This document shows, one piece after another, positions 55,007 through 62,985 of a stretch of DNA of 64,000 nucleotides; the first letter of the stretch is position 1, and each line of letters opens with the position of its first letter. The position numbers and the translations under genes are program-made. The notes beneath the pieces were generated by a model, which was not told the origin of the DNA, ran no database searches, and saw nothing but the letters and a program-made list of their open reading frames with translations. The stretch comes from Pseudaminobacter sp040045035 (GTDB lineage Bacteria; Pseudomonadota; Alphaproteobacteria; Rhizobiales; Rhizobiaceae), in the NCBI RefSeq assembly GCF_040045035.1, contig NZ_JBDZDS010000007.1, positions 124,001 through 188,000 on the forward strand, in the 5' to 3' direction.

Positions 55007-55627
55007 ATGACTTTGCGGCCCGCATATGACGAGATCACGCTTGCGCTCGGTTCCTGGTCCGTGCGCTTGCGCCCGTCTTTGCGGGCCGCGTCCCATTTCG
55101 CGCGAGAAGATGGTTTTGCCAATCTCGCGCAGCGCCTTGCCGAATTCCATCTCGGCACCATCCGCGAGTTGATCACCGTCGCGGCCATTGACCGGCAGCA
55201 GGCGACCGCTTTCCTAGACCAGATCGGCCGCACGCCCCTGAAGATCGTCGCCGAAACCGTCGGCCCGCAGATTGCCGCCCTTGTCACTGGTTTCGCCCCG
55301 GCACCCGATGACGACGCCAAGGCCGACCATAGCGGCAAGCCGATGCCGTGGCCGAAGGTCTACCGCGAGCTTTACCGCAAGGCGACCGGCTGGCTTGGCT
55401 GGACGCCGGAAGCAGCGTGGAACGCCACGCCGACCGAAATCATGGAAGCCGTCGCGGGCCTATTCGAGAAGCTGAAGGCCCTTCACGGCACGTCCGATAA
55501 GGAAGCCAACGACAAGCAGCCGGACCCCGAACAGGCCGCCCGCAACATTGCGGAAGGTCTTGACCCTGAATTTGACCGGGCCGGCCTTCGCGCCCTCAAG
55601 GCCAAGATTGCAGGAGGGAAGCGCTAA
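55007..55627 (+). CDS. Phage tail-assembly-chaperone-like protein
   Basis: A 206-residue protein with two parts. The N-terminal half resembles GTA gp10-like proteins (YDEITLALGSWSVRLRPSLR, HFAREDGFANLAQRLAEFHL). The C-terminal half resembles tail assembly chaperones of Rhizobiales phages (YRKATGWLGWTPEAAWNATP, TEIMEAVAGLFEKLKALHG). It lies 5 bases after the capsid stop; its stop overlaps the next start as TAATG. The annotation is by resemblance only. Confidence 0.55.
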   Translation: MTLRPAYDEITLALGSWSVRLRPSLRAASHFAREDGFANLAQRLAEFHLGTIRELITVAAIDRQQATAFLDQIGRTPLKIVAETVGPQIAALVTGFAPAPDDDAKADHSGKPMPWPKVYRELYRKATGWLGWTPEAAWNATPTEIMEAVAGLFEKLKALHGTSDKEANDKQPDPEQAARNIAEGLDPEFDRAGLRALKAKIAGGKR

Positions 55628-55989
55628 TGTCCCGTCCGCCGCATTTGTGTTCCTGTGGCCTTATCGTCGCCTACGGCGCGCGTTGCGTGTGCCAGATCAC
55701 GGCAACTCGCGAGCGTAACCGTCGCCATGATGCGCGCCGGCCGTCTGCTCGCGAACGTGGTTACGATCACCGTTGGGAGTGCGAGCGCACCGCCTACCTC
55801 GCCGCGCATCCTACTTGCCGGCGTTGCGGCAACCCGGCAACCATCGTCCACCATATCATTGCGCACCGTGGCGACCGCTCGCTGTTCTGGAACCGTAGCA
55901 ACTGGATGCCGGTATGCCAGCCCTGCCACGATGGACCTATCCAGCGGCAGGAACGTGCGCGCGAACGCACCCGGAGGCCGCGCCCATGA
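55627..55989 (+). CDS. HNH endonuclease
   Basis: A 120-residue HNH nuclease. Two Cys-pair zinc ligands (CRRCG and CQPC) flank the ββα-metal core VHHIIAHRGDRSLFWNRSN then WMPVCQPCHDG. HNH proteins beside terminase genes stimulate DNA packaging by cos or headful phages, which fits the terminase genes about 2 kb downstream. The start overlaps the preceding stop. Confidence 0.85.
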   Translation: MSRPPHLCSCGLIVAYGARCVCQITATRERNRRHDARRPSARERGYDHRWECERTAYLAAHPTCRRCGNPATIVHHIIAHRGDRSLFWNRSNWMPVCQPCHDGPIQRQERARERTRRPRP

Positions 55990-56360
55990 CGCCCGCCGAA
56001 CGTGCCCGCCTTATCGATAAGCAGGAATTCGAGGCCGAATGCCGCGCCGTCCGCGAGCGTGTCTATGCCCGGCTCGACGCCAAGCGCACGGCAGACCGCG
56101 CCCATGTGCAGGGCACCATGGCAATCCCTGTCGAGCCCGCATTCGTCAAGCGGCCTGCCGAAGCCAAGCCGGCAGCACCGACGCCGCCCCACATGCCTAA
56201 GCGTGTCGGACAGCCTCACACCGTTGCCGGCCGCTCCCTCACGCGCCGTCAATGGGCGGAAGAACTCGGCATCACCTACAACGCCATCAATCAGATGGTT
56301 CACCGCTTCGGGAGCGTCGAGGCCGTTGTGATCCGCCGTTTAGGAGGATGCGACCAGTGA
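55986..56360 (+). CDS. Phage protein with a C-terminal HTH-like segment
   Basis: 124 residues, hydrophilic. An Arg/Glu-rich helical N-terminus is followed by a Pro/Ala linker and a helix-turn-helix-like end (SLTRRQWAEELGITYNAINQ, then MVHRFGSVEAVVIRR). I do not recognise a family. ATG 55986 overlaps the HNH stop (ATGA). Confidence 0.6.
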   Translation: MTPAERARLIDKQEFEAECRAVRERVYARLDAKRTADRAHVQGTMAIPVEPAFVKRPAEAKPAAPTPPHMPKRVGQPHTVAGRSLTRRQWAEELGITYNAINQMVHRFGSVEAVVIRRLGGCDQ

Positions 56361-56614
56361 CCCGCCTCTATGAATTCCGTGGCACCCGCTACCTGCTTCG
56401 CGAGCTTTCCGAACTGTCCGGCGTCGAGCGCAACGTGATCCGCGCGCGCCTTGATGATGGCTGGACCCTTGAGCAGGCGCTTTGCATCCCGACCGTGAAG
56501 CAGCGCAGGGCGGGGGTGGTCTTCAATTTCCCGCCCTTCGAGGGGACCGGCGCGGGGAGGGCCGCGCAAGAGATTCCCGAAATAACTTTTTCAGAACAGG
56601 CCGAAAACGCATGA
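56357..56614 (+). CDS. Small phage protein with HTH-like fold
   Basis: 85 residues (TRLYEFRGTRYLLRELSELS, then GVERNVIRARLDDGWTLEQA), resembling short regulators with one helix-turn-helix. GTG 56357 is chosen over ATG 56348 because AGGAGG ends directly before the ATG but lies nine bases before the GTG, a proper spacing. It overlaps the preceding stop (GTGA) and the next start (ATGA). Confidence 0.6.
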   Translation: MTRLYEFRGTRYLLRELSELSGVERNVIRARLDDGWTLEQALCIPTVKQRRAGVVFNFPPFEGTGAGRAAQEIPEITFSEQAENA

Positions 56615-56925
56615 GCATCGTTAGCCTTTCGCTCGCCAAAGCTCACCTCAATATCGATGGAACGGCCGACGATGAGCTTATTTCGCTCTATATCGATGCG
56701 GCCGAAGCCCAGCTTTCCAATCACATCGGCAAGCCGCTTGCCGACATCGATCCGCTGCCCGGCGACCTGAAGCTCGCGGTGCTGAAGCTGGTCGCCTTCC
56801 ACTATGAGCAGCGCGAGGCCGTTGGCTTCGGCGTGACCATGCAGCTTGCGCCTTACAGCGTGATGAGCATCGCCGACGCCTACCGGGAAAGCTGGTTTGG
56901 GGAGGCCGTAACCGATGGCGTCTAA
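56611..56925 (+). CDS. Head-tail connector protein (HK97 gp6-like)
   Basis: A 104-residue protein of the gp6-like head-tail connector family. The all-helical pattern LSLAKAHLNIDGTADDELIS then LYIDAAEAQLSNHIGKPL is typical (LAKxHL...DDxLI...Y..AA...). It forms the adaptor ring below the portal. Its end overlaps the next gene by 11 bases. Confidence 0.83.
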   Translation: MSIVSLSLAKAHLNIDGTADDELISLYIDAAEAQLSNHIGKPLADIDPLPGDLKLAVLKLVAFHYEQREAVGFGVTMQLAPYSVMSIADAYRESWFGEAVTDGV

Positions 56926-57331
56926 CGGCCTGAAGGAAACGCTCGCGGCCATGGAGCGTGTGAAGCAGGCGGCCAAGGAAGCCGCCATGAAGCAGCTTAT
57001 CAAGGGCGCGCATGAGGTTGCCGCCGTCCAGAAGCAGCTTGCGCCGAAGGATACCGGCGCACTTGCCGATAGCATCGCCGTCACCGAACCCGGCCAGACG
57101 ACCTCGCCTTACTCCCAGCCGGGCGGCTCGACCGTGGCCGGTGAAAATCAGGTGATCGTCACGGTTGGCAACAGTGAGGTGCGGTATCCGCACCTAGTCG
57201 AGCATGGCACTTCGGAGACGGAAGCTCAGCCGTTCTTTTTCACCGGCTATCGCCTGCTTAAGGGCAAGGTGACGCGCAGCACCGCCAGCGCCTTCGGCCG
57301 CACCGCCCGAAGGGAGTGGAACCGGCAATGA
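56915..57331 (+). CDS. HK97 gp10-family tail-completion protein
   Basis: A 138-residue protein of the HK97-gp10 family (PF04883), with the conserved APKDTGALADSIAV and YPHLVEHGTSETEAQPFFF. It takes part in joining the head and tail. The N-terminal helix is Lys/Ala-rich. Confidence 0.85.
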   Translation: MASNGLKETLAAMERVKQAAKEAAMKQLIKGAHEVAAVQKQLAPKDTGALADSIAVTEPGQTTSPYSQPGGSTVAGENQVIVTVGNSEVRYPHLVEHGTSETEAQPFFFTGYRLLKGKVTRSTASAFGRTARREWNRQ

Positions 57332-57741
57332 TTGAACCGACCCTTGCCCTTCAGACTGCTATCCGCGCCGCGCTCATTGCCACGCCGGCCGTGGCCGCGC
57401 TTGTAGAGCCTGCCAACATCCGGGCCGGCTCGACGCGGCCGGGTGATACGCCTTGCATCATCATGGCGAACGGCACCACGGCCTTGCACGGCCACGACTA
57501 CACCGCCCAGCGGGCCGCATGGGTAAACCTCGACCTTCATATCTGGACCCTCGACGCCGGGGAGGATGCCGCGAAGGAAATCGCCTTCGCCGTGTCCAAT
57601 GCCCTCGACAAGCGCTTGAGGGTAGAGGGCGGCTATTGCGATCATTTCCGCGTCACCAACGCCATATATCCGCGCGACCCCGACCCGGCCTATGGGCATG
57701 GCGTCTTGTCGGTCGAAGCCCTGATTAGGTGGCTGGTATGA
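57328..57741 (+). CDS. DUF3168 tail-completion protein
   Basis: A 137-residue protein of DUF3168 (MIEPTLALQTAIRAALIATP, later NLDLHIWTLDAGEDAAKEIA), placed as usual after the gp10-like protein. It probably terminates or stabilises the tail tube. It overlaps its neighbours by ATGA on both sides. Confidence 0.83.
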   Translation: MIEPTLALQTAIRAALIATPAVAALVEPANIRAGSTRPGDTPCIIMANGTTALHGHDYTAQRAAWVNLDLHIWTLDAGEDAAKEIAFAVSNALDKRLRVEGGYCDHFRVTNAIYPRDPDPAYGHGVLSVEALIRWLV

Positions 57742-58055
57742 TCCGCGCCGGCAAGCTCGACCGCTCCATTGTCATTGAACGCAAAACCGAAACCGTTTCG
57801 GAAACGGGCGCGGTTGTCTCGGCCTGGCTGAATATTGCCACGGTGCGCGCGGAGATCGTGACGCAATCCACGGCTGAATTTCTCACCGGCTTCGGCGAGG
57901 CCGAAAACGGCACCATCGTCTTCCGCACCCGCTACCTCGCCGGTATCACCACGGCCGACCGCGTGTCCTATGCCGGCAAGGTCTATGACCTGAAGGAAAT
58001 CACCGAAATCGGCCGGCGGCGCGGCCTTGAGCTTCGCGCGGTGGGCGTATCGTGA
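57738..58055 (+). CDS. Head-closure / head-tail adaptor protein
   Basis: A 105-residue protein of the SPP1 gp16-like adaptor family (MIRAGKLDRSIVIERKTETV, later VSYAGKVYDLKEITEIGRRR). The pattern I-R-x-G-x-LDR and Y-x-GK-x-Y-x-I-x-x-I-x-E is typical. The start codon is ATG 57738, within ATGA. Confidence 0.82.
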   Translation: MIRAGKLDRSIVIERKTETVSETGAVVSAWLNIATVRAEIVTQSTAEFLTGFGEAENGTIVFRTRYLAGITTADRVSYAGKVYDLKEITEIGRRRGLELRAVGVS

Positions 58056-58441
58056 CCCACCTTCGCGGCGTCAAGCCGGCACTGTCCCCGGATCGTGAAG
58101 CGCTCACCAAGGCACCGCCCGCGCCGAAGTGGTTCACCGACCATGCGCGCGCGGAATGGAAGCGCGTCGTGCCGCAGCTGATCGCCCGGCGCATCGTTAC
58201 GAAGGCCGATCTTGCCGGCGTCGAAGCTTATTGTGCGGCCTTTGGCGCTGCTTTCCAGATCGGCGAGCATCAAAAGACCTTGCCCTTGCCCGACCTGAAG
58301 CTTGCCGGCCTGCAAATCCGCTACATGCAGACGGCCCGGCAGCTTGCCGCCGAATACGGCCTTACGCCTACGTCGCGGGCTCGCGTCGGTGCTGCCGGCA
58401 CCGATGACGATGACGACGATAACCCGCTCGCGGTGACGTGA
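58052..58441 (+). CDS. terS: Terminase small subunit (P27 family)
   Basis: A 129-residue P27-type small terminase (PAPKWFTDHARAEWKRVVPQ, then YCAAFGAAFQIGEHQKTL). It recognises phage DNA and loads the large subunit. The tail is very acidic (six Asp in a row). GTG 58052 overlaps the adaptor stop (GTGA). Confidence 0.87.
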   Translation: MTHLRGVKPALSPDREALTKAPPAPKWFTDHARAEWKRVVPQLIARRIVTKADLAGVEAYCAAFGAAFQIGEHQKTLPLPDLKLAGLQIRYMQTARQLAAEYGLTPTSRARVGAAGTDDDDDDNPLAVT

Positions 58442-60069
58442 TGGCGAGCACCTATCCCGCATGGCTGTTTGACGGCAGTCCGATTGACGACCCGCTTAAG
58501 CACGGCGAGCGGGCGGTGCGCTTCCTTCGCCTTCTGAAGCATTCCGCGAGCACCGCGCCGAAGCACGCCTTGCAGCTTATCGAGTGGCAGGAACGGATTA
58601 TCCGCCGCATTTACGGCCCGCGCGATGAAGACGGCGAGCGCGTCGTGCGCGAGGTATTTTTCTACATTCCCCGCGGGAACAGGAAGACCAGCCTCACCGC
58701 GGCGTTGTCGCTGCTTCACCTGCTTGGCCCGGAGAAGGTTCCGAACGGGCAGATTATCTTTGCGGCTTCCGACCGCGAGCAGGCCGGCATCGGCTTCAGG
58801 GAAGCGGCCGGCATGGTCGAGATGGACAAGCGCCTTGTCGCCGCGACCCGCATCTATGACCCTCACGCCGGTATTCGGACCATCAAGAGCAAGCTCGACG
58901 GCTCGACTCTTCGTGCCGTGTCGTCGGACGGCAAGGCCCAGCACGGCACCACGCCGACCTTTGTTCTCGCCGATGAAATCCACATTTGGAAGGGCCGTGA
59001 CCTTTGGGAAGCGCTTCAGTCCGGCATGGCGAAGCGGAAGGGCGGCTTGACCGTTGTCGCCACCACGGCCGGCCGTGGCAACGAAAGCCTTGCGGCCGAA
59101 CGCTATAACTATGCGCGCGCCGTTGCCCTTGGCGAGATCGACAACCCGGCGTTCCTGCCGATAATGTTCGAGATCGGCAGCGATGAGGATTGGCGGGATG
59201 AAGCCGTTTGGCATCGTTATAACCCCGGCCTGAAGCACGGTTTCCACGACATCAAAAAGTTGCGTTCGGACGCGGCCGAAGCACAGGCGAACCCGGCGAA
59301 GGCATTCGAGTTTCAGCAGTTCCACCTTAACCGCTGGTTTGGGAACAGCCGCGACCCGCTTTTCGACATGGCGACCTATGACGCCGGCAAGATCCCGCTC
59401 GACCTCTCCGACATGGAAAACCTGCCGTGCTTTATCGGTGTCGATATGTCGGTTAACGGCGACCTGACCGCCGTTGTCGCGGCGTGGCGCAACCCGGATG
59501 GCACCATCGCCGTGCATCCGTGGTTTTACGTTCCCGCTGCCAACGATAACGACTTGAAGGGGCGCGCGACCCGCGACGGCGTGCCCTATGAGCAGTGGCG
59601 CGACGATGGCCTGATTACGGTGATCGAAGGGCCGGTGATCCAGCCCGAAGCCGTCGAGGTCCATATCCGCGAGCTTTGCGCCACCTATGACGTGCGCGAG
59701 ATCGCCTTTGACCCGCACCTAGCCCGCATGACGATGCAGCGCCTTCATGATGACGGCTTGCCGGCCATCGAATTCAGACAGGGGCCGCTTACCATGGGGC
59801 CGGCAATCGGCACCCTTGAGCGCGTCGTGAACGGCCGGGCACTTCGCCACAACGGGCACCCCGTCCTTCGCCATCACTTCGATAGCGTCGTGGCATCCCG
59901 TAACGACACCGGCCTTGTGCGGATGCACAAGGGCAAGAAGACCGACCGTATCGACGGTGCTGTTGCTGCCGTCATGGCCGTGGCGCGCGCCGCCGCGAAC
60001 GATAACCGCAAGTCCTTCCTCGACATGGACCCCGACGAACTCGACCGGCTCATGGCCGAAGCAGCATAG
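58441..60069 (+). CDS. terL: Terminase large subunit
   Basis: A 542-residue large terminase, the packaging ATPase and nuclease. The ATPase has a Walker-A-like PRGNRKTSLTAALSLLHL near 76 and Walker B TFVLADEIHIWKG near 176. The RNase-H-like nuclease carries Asp in CFIGVDMSVNGDLTAVV near 325, and a late Asp in KKTDRIDGAVAAVMA near 504. The start overlaps the small-subunit stop (TGATG). It lies downstream of the head genes instead of upstream, a marked departure from the usual HK97 order. Confidence 0.9.
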   Translation: MASTYPAWLFDGSPIDDPLKHGERAVRFLRLLKHSASTAPKHALQLIEWQERIIRRIYGPRDEDGERVVREVFFYIPRGNRKTSLTAALSLLHLLGPEKVPNGQIIFAASDREQAGIGFREAAGMVEMDKRLVAATRIYDPHAGIRTIKSKLDGSTLRAVSSDGKAQHGTTPTFVLADEIHIWKGRDLWEALQSGMAKRKGGLTVVATTAGRGNESLAAERYNYARAVALGEIDNPAFLPIMFEIGSDEDWRDEAVWHRYNPGLKHGFHDIKKLRSDAAEAQANPAKAFEFQQFHLNRWFGNSRDPLFDMATYDAGKIPLDLSDMENLPCFIGVDMSVNGDLTAVVAAWRNPDGTIAVHPWFYVPAANDNDLKGRATRDGVPYEQWRDDGLITVIEGPVIQPEAVEVHIRELCATYDVREIAFDPHLARMTMQRLHDDGLPAIEFRQGPLTMGPAIGTLERVVNGRALRHNGHPVLRHHFDSVVASRNDTGLVRMHKGKKTDRIDGAVAAVMAVARAAANDNRKSFLDMDPDELDRLMAEAA

Positions 60070-60079
60070 GAATTTTCAG

Positions 60080-62059
60080 ATGGATGACGGCCAGCAGCTT
60101 AAGCTTACTTTTGAGGCGCAGTTTGAACGCTATCTGCGCAATTTCGAACGCGCGCAGCAACAGACCGACCGCCGTTTTAGGTCCATCGAACAGCGTGCCA
60201 AACAGGCCGGCGAGCGCATGGAAGCCAATATGGCGCGCTCGGCCACTCGCATTAATCACCATCTAGCCGGGATCGGCACGAAGATCGGTTCCTTCGGCAA
60301 GGCATTCGCTGGCGGGCTGGTAGGCGGCATGTTTGTCGGCGGGCTGGAAGGCTTTGCGCGCGGTGTCAAAAGCACGGTTTCCGAGTTGGCGACCCTGCAC
60401 AAAACCATTGAGCGCATCGGTATGGATGCGAAGGTTTTTCAGGAACTGCAATTCGGCTTCCAATTGGCGGGCGTCGAGACCGGGGCCTTCGCCGATGGAA
60501 TGGACAAATTCAACAAGAATATCGCTGTCGCCGCCACCCAGGGCGGCAAGCTGGCCGATATTCTCAAGGCCAACGGCGTGGCGATCCGTGACCAGAACGG
60601 CAACATCCGGTCGAGCGAAAGCCTGCTTCGCGACTATGCCGAACTCGTAAAGAATGCTGGCTCCGAACAGGAACGGCTACTGCTTGTTACCGAGGCATTC
60701 GGCCGGGGTGACGCGAACTTCGTCAATGCCCTGAAGAACGGCAAAGAGGGACTCGACGACATGGCACAGGCCGCCGAAGATGCCGGCGGCACGATCGACA
60801 AGGATTTGCTCAAGAAGGCCGACGATTTCGATGACCAATGGGACCGCGCGTGGCACCGTTTCGACGTCAATGCGAAATCCGCAATCCTCACGGCCATCAC
60901 ATGGTTGGATCGTCTCTATGAGAAGTCGCAAGAGATCGGCAATTCCGGCCTGTTTCGTGGCATAACGGAAGGCATGGCCGGGCTCGGCTTGCTCGATAGC
61001 GACTTGACCATTCATGATCCTGACCTTGCCCGTGCCGCAGGGCGGGAATTTGGTCCTGACGCGCGCATCCGCGATGCCTTCAAGACGGGTGCCGAAACCG
61101 CCCTGAACGAGGCAGATGCGGCGCTAATCGCTGAATTGCAAAAGAGGTATGGCGGGGTCGCGAAAAAGGCCGAGACGACGATCATCCCCGGAAAGCCTGA
61201 AAAGCCTGAAAGGCCCGGCCGGGGTTCGCGAAATGCAGCGGCCGAAATGGCTCTACGGGAAGCCGAAGCCGTTCAAAGGCTCATTGAGAACCTGTCGGAA
61301 GAACTTCGGCTTGTCGGCGCTTCCGACCTCGAAAAGGCGAAATCCAATGCCCTGCGCAGGGCAGGCGCGGCGGCAACGGCGGAACAGCGCGCGCAGATTG
61401 AACAGCTTGTAACGGCGATCCACACCCAGACAATGGCGCACGAGCAAGCGGCCGAGGCGGCGGATTTCTTCCGGCAAACGGCGGCCGGGGCGTTTATGGA
61501 CCTAATCCCCGCCATCGAAACGGGTAACAAGGCGCTCGACAACCTCTTAAACACGTTGATTCAAGCTGTTGCGCAAGCTGCATTGCTTGGGCAGGGGCCA
61601 TTGGCCGGCTTGTTTGGCGGCGGGGGCGGCTTGCTCGGATCGTTGTTCGGCTTTGCAAGTGGCGGCTTCACCGGGGCGGGTGGCAAGTATGAGCCGGCCG
61701 GCGTCGTCCACAAGGGCGAATTCGTTATGAGCAAGGAGGCAACCAGCCGGATCGGCGTTGCGAATCTTGAGGCGCTTCACCGGGGCGCGCTTCGCGGCTT
61801 CGCGGCGGGCGGCTATGTCGGCAACTCGCCAGCCATCCGTCGCACCCATATGCCGGCGAACAGCAACGCCCCGGCCGTGCAGGCGATTTCCATCAATGCG
61901 CCGATCACCATCAACGGCAGCGCGGGCACGCCCGAACAGAACGCCGACCTTGCCGCGAAGATGGCGAAGCAGATGGAACAGACCATGCGCGGCGCGGTGG
62001 CCGACGAAATCCGCCGGCAGAGCAGGCCCGGCAACTTCCTCAATTCCCGGAGCCGCTGA
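60080..62059 (+). CDS. Phage tail tape measure-like protein
   Basis: A 659-residue protein from ATG 60080 (TAGGAA upstream). N-terminal coiled coil (FERYLRNFERAQQQTDRRFR), a Gly-rich hydrophobic patch (FAGGLVGGMFVGGLEGFARG), then a long helical middle. The C-terminus GPLAGLFGGGGGLLGSLFGF, GFTGAGGKYEPAGVVHKGEF and VMSKEATSRIG is the standard end of lambda-type tape measures. The length would set a short tail. It threads the tail tube and helps DNA entry. Confidence 0.83.
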   Translation: MDDGQQLKLTFEAQFERYLRNFERAQQQTDRRFRSIEQRAKQAGERMEANMARSATRINHHLAGIGTKIGSFGKAFAGGLVGGMFVGGLEGFARGVKSTVSELATLHKTIERIGMDAKVFQELQFGFQLAGVETGAFADGMDKFNKNIAVAATQGGKLADILKANGVAIRDQNGNIRSSESLLRDYAELVKNAGSEQERLLLVTEAFGRGDANFVNALKNGKEGLDDMAQAAEDAGGTIDKDLLKKADDFDDQWDRAWHRFDVNAKSAILTAITWLDRLYEKSQEIGNSGLFRGITEGMAGLGLLDSDLTIHDPDLARAAGREFGPDARIRDAFKTGAETALNEADAALIAELQKRYGGVAKKAETTIIPGKPEKPERPGRGSRNAAAEMALREAEAVQRLIENLSEELRLVGASDLEKAKSNALRRAGAAATAEQRAQIEQLVTAIHTQTMAHEQAAEAADFFRQTAAGAFMDLIPAIETGNKALDNLLNTLIQAVAQAALLGQGPLAGLFGGGGGLLGSLFGFASGGFTGAGGKYEPAGVVHKGEFVMSKEATSRIGVANLEALHRGALRGFAAGGYVGNSPAIRRTHMPANSNAPAVQAISINAPITINGSAGTPEQNADLAAKMAKQMEQTMRGAVADEIRRQSRPGNFLNSRSR

Positions 62060-62060
62060 C

Positions 62061-62414
62061 ATGCCGATCCCGACCTTTGCCCCGCCTGTCGGCCCGTCGC
62101 CGGGCACCTCGCACAAGCCGACCGTGAACCTTTGGGAGGCTGATTTCGGCGACGGCTACAGCCAGCCGACGCCGAAGGGCTTGAACCATATTCGCCGCGC
62201 CACGTCCTTGAAGTGGGCGGCGCTCACCTACGGCCAGATGCGCGAGATCGTGGAATTCTTCGAGCGCATGGGCGGCAATCGGCCGTTCTATTTCCAGCCC
62301 TACGGCGAGGAATGCGCCCGCAAGTGGACGTGCAAGGACTGGTCGAGCACGGCCGACAATGGCGTATGTGTGGTAACGGCCGAATTGTCCGAGAGCTTTG
62401 CCCTCGCTGTTTGA
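62061..62414 (+). CDS. Phage minor tail protein (gpM-like)
   Basis: A 117-residue protein of the phage minor tail family (PF05939): VNLWEADFGDGYSQPTPKGL, then RPFYFQPYGEECARKWTCKD. In lambda-type phages it sits at the tail tip after the tape measure. The usual following genes (gpL, gpK, gpI, gpJ-like) are absent here; non-coding DNA follows. Confidence 0.85.
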   Translation: MPIPTFAPPVGPSPGTSHKPTVNLWEADFGDGYSQPTPKGLNHIRRATSLKWAALTYGQMREIVEFFERMGGNRPFYFQPYGEECARKWTCKDWSSTADNGVCVVTAELSESFALAV

Positions 62415-62575
62415 CTCTGGGAAGGCCGTGGAGGGGCTTCAGCGCGCCGGGAGTTCCCGAACACCTTCGGCACCCGTAGCGCGTGCTGGTGAGTCTCCCT
62501 GTAGGTTTGCGGGCGGAACCCGGCCCCGTTCAATACCGGGATAGGCGACGGCCGGGAGCGAAGCGACCCGACCGG

Positions 62576-62605
62576 AGCCCTCCCTTTCTTGATGAGGGCT
62601 TTCTG
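62576..62605 (+). terminator. Probable terminator of the virion operon
   Basis: AGCCCTC pairs with GAGGGCT across an 11-base loop, followed by TTCTGTTG. It lies about 160 bases after the last tail gene. The T-run is short, so the call is moderate. Confidence 0.45.
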
Positions 62606-62692
62606 TTGCGCCGGACCCCGGAAGGGGACCGAGACAGAAAGACCAGAACCCTAACCATCCTCCGGCTAACCCGCGAAGCGGTTTCACTGGTC

Positions 62693-62753
62693 GCTCGCGT
62701 TAGCGAGCGGCAAGGCCCCGCAGGGGCCGCGCAGGCGAGGGGCCGCAGGCCCC
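62693..62753. repeat. Cluster of three short GC hairpins
   Basis: GCTCGC-GTTA-GCGAGC (62693-62708), GGCCCC-GCA-GGGGCC (62714-62728) and GGGGCC-GCA-GGCCCC (62739-62753) follow one another within 61 bases. The second and third share stems with arms inverted. It looks like a REP-type or packaging/recombination element. Confidence 0.5.
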
Positions 62754-62777
62754 GAGTAGTGCCGCCTCTGGCTTCAT

Positions 62778-62917
62778 GTGTCCGTAACGTTTATGGCGAA
62801 TCCGCGTCTTTTTATCTGTATCTGTTTATCTGTATTTCTACAGGTATGTAGCACATAGACGGGCAATAAGCGTTACGGACACCTCACCTCACCGGATGCC
62901 AGAAGCGTTACGGACAC
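62778..62917. repeat. Repeated AAGCGTTACGGACAC motif
   Basis: Identical 15-mers at 62868-62882 and 62903-62917, and the reverse complement of their core (GTGTCCGTAACG) at 62778-62789. A fourth copy (AAGCGTTACGGACA) lies in the following gene at 63628-63641. They could be binding sites of a replication or regulatory protein. Confidence 0.55.
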
Positions 62918-62931
62918 TGTAGTGAGTGCTA

Positions 62932-62963
62932 TTGACAATACACATACACGCGTGTATGTGTAT
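62932..62963 (+). promoter_or_regulatory. Promoter with a 26-bp perfect palindromic operator
   Basis: TTGACA (62932-62937) is followed after 17 bases by TATGTG (62955-62960). A perfect 26-bp palindrome (62938-62963, half site ATACACATACACG) fills the spacer and the -10 region. Every step alternates purine and pyrimidine. It lies 22 bases before the ribbon-helix-helix gene, a layout expected for autorepression. Confidence 0.68.
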
Positions 62964-62985
62964 CTGACATTTCACAGGAGCAGTT

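Larger units (their letters stand above)
62415..62931. other. Non-coding, hairpin-rich region after the virion genes
   Basis: About 520 bases without a supported gene. It contains a terminator-like hairpin (62576-62600), a cluster of three small GC hairpins (62693-62753), and three copies of a CGTTACGGACAC-type motif (62778-62917). It separates the late operon from the regulator gene and may hold an origin or a recombination scar. Confidence 0.5.

Noticed and set aside
62483..62851. A 122-codon plus-strand frame after the tail genes
   Set aside because: It crosses the terminator-like and multi-hairpin segments and its product has no recognisable fold; treated as non-coding.
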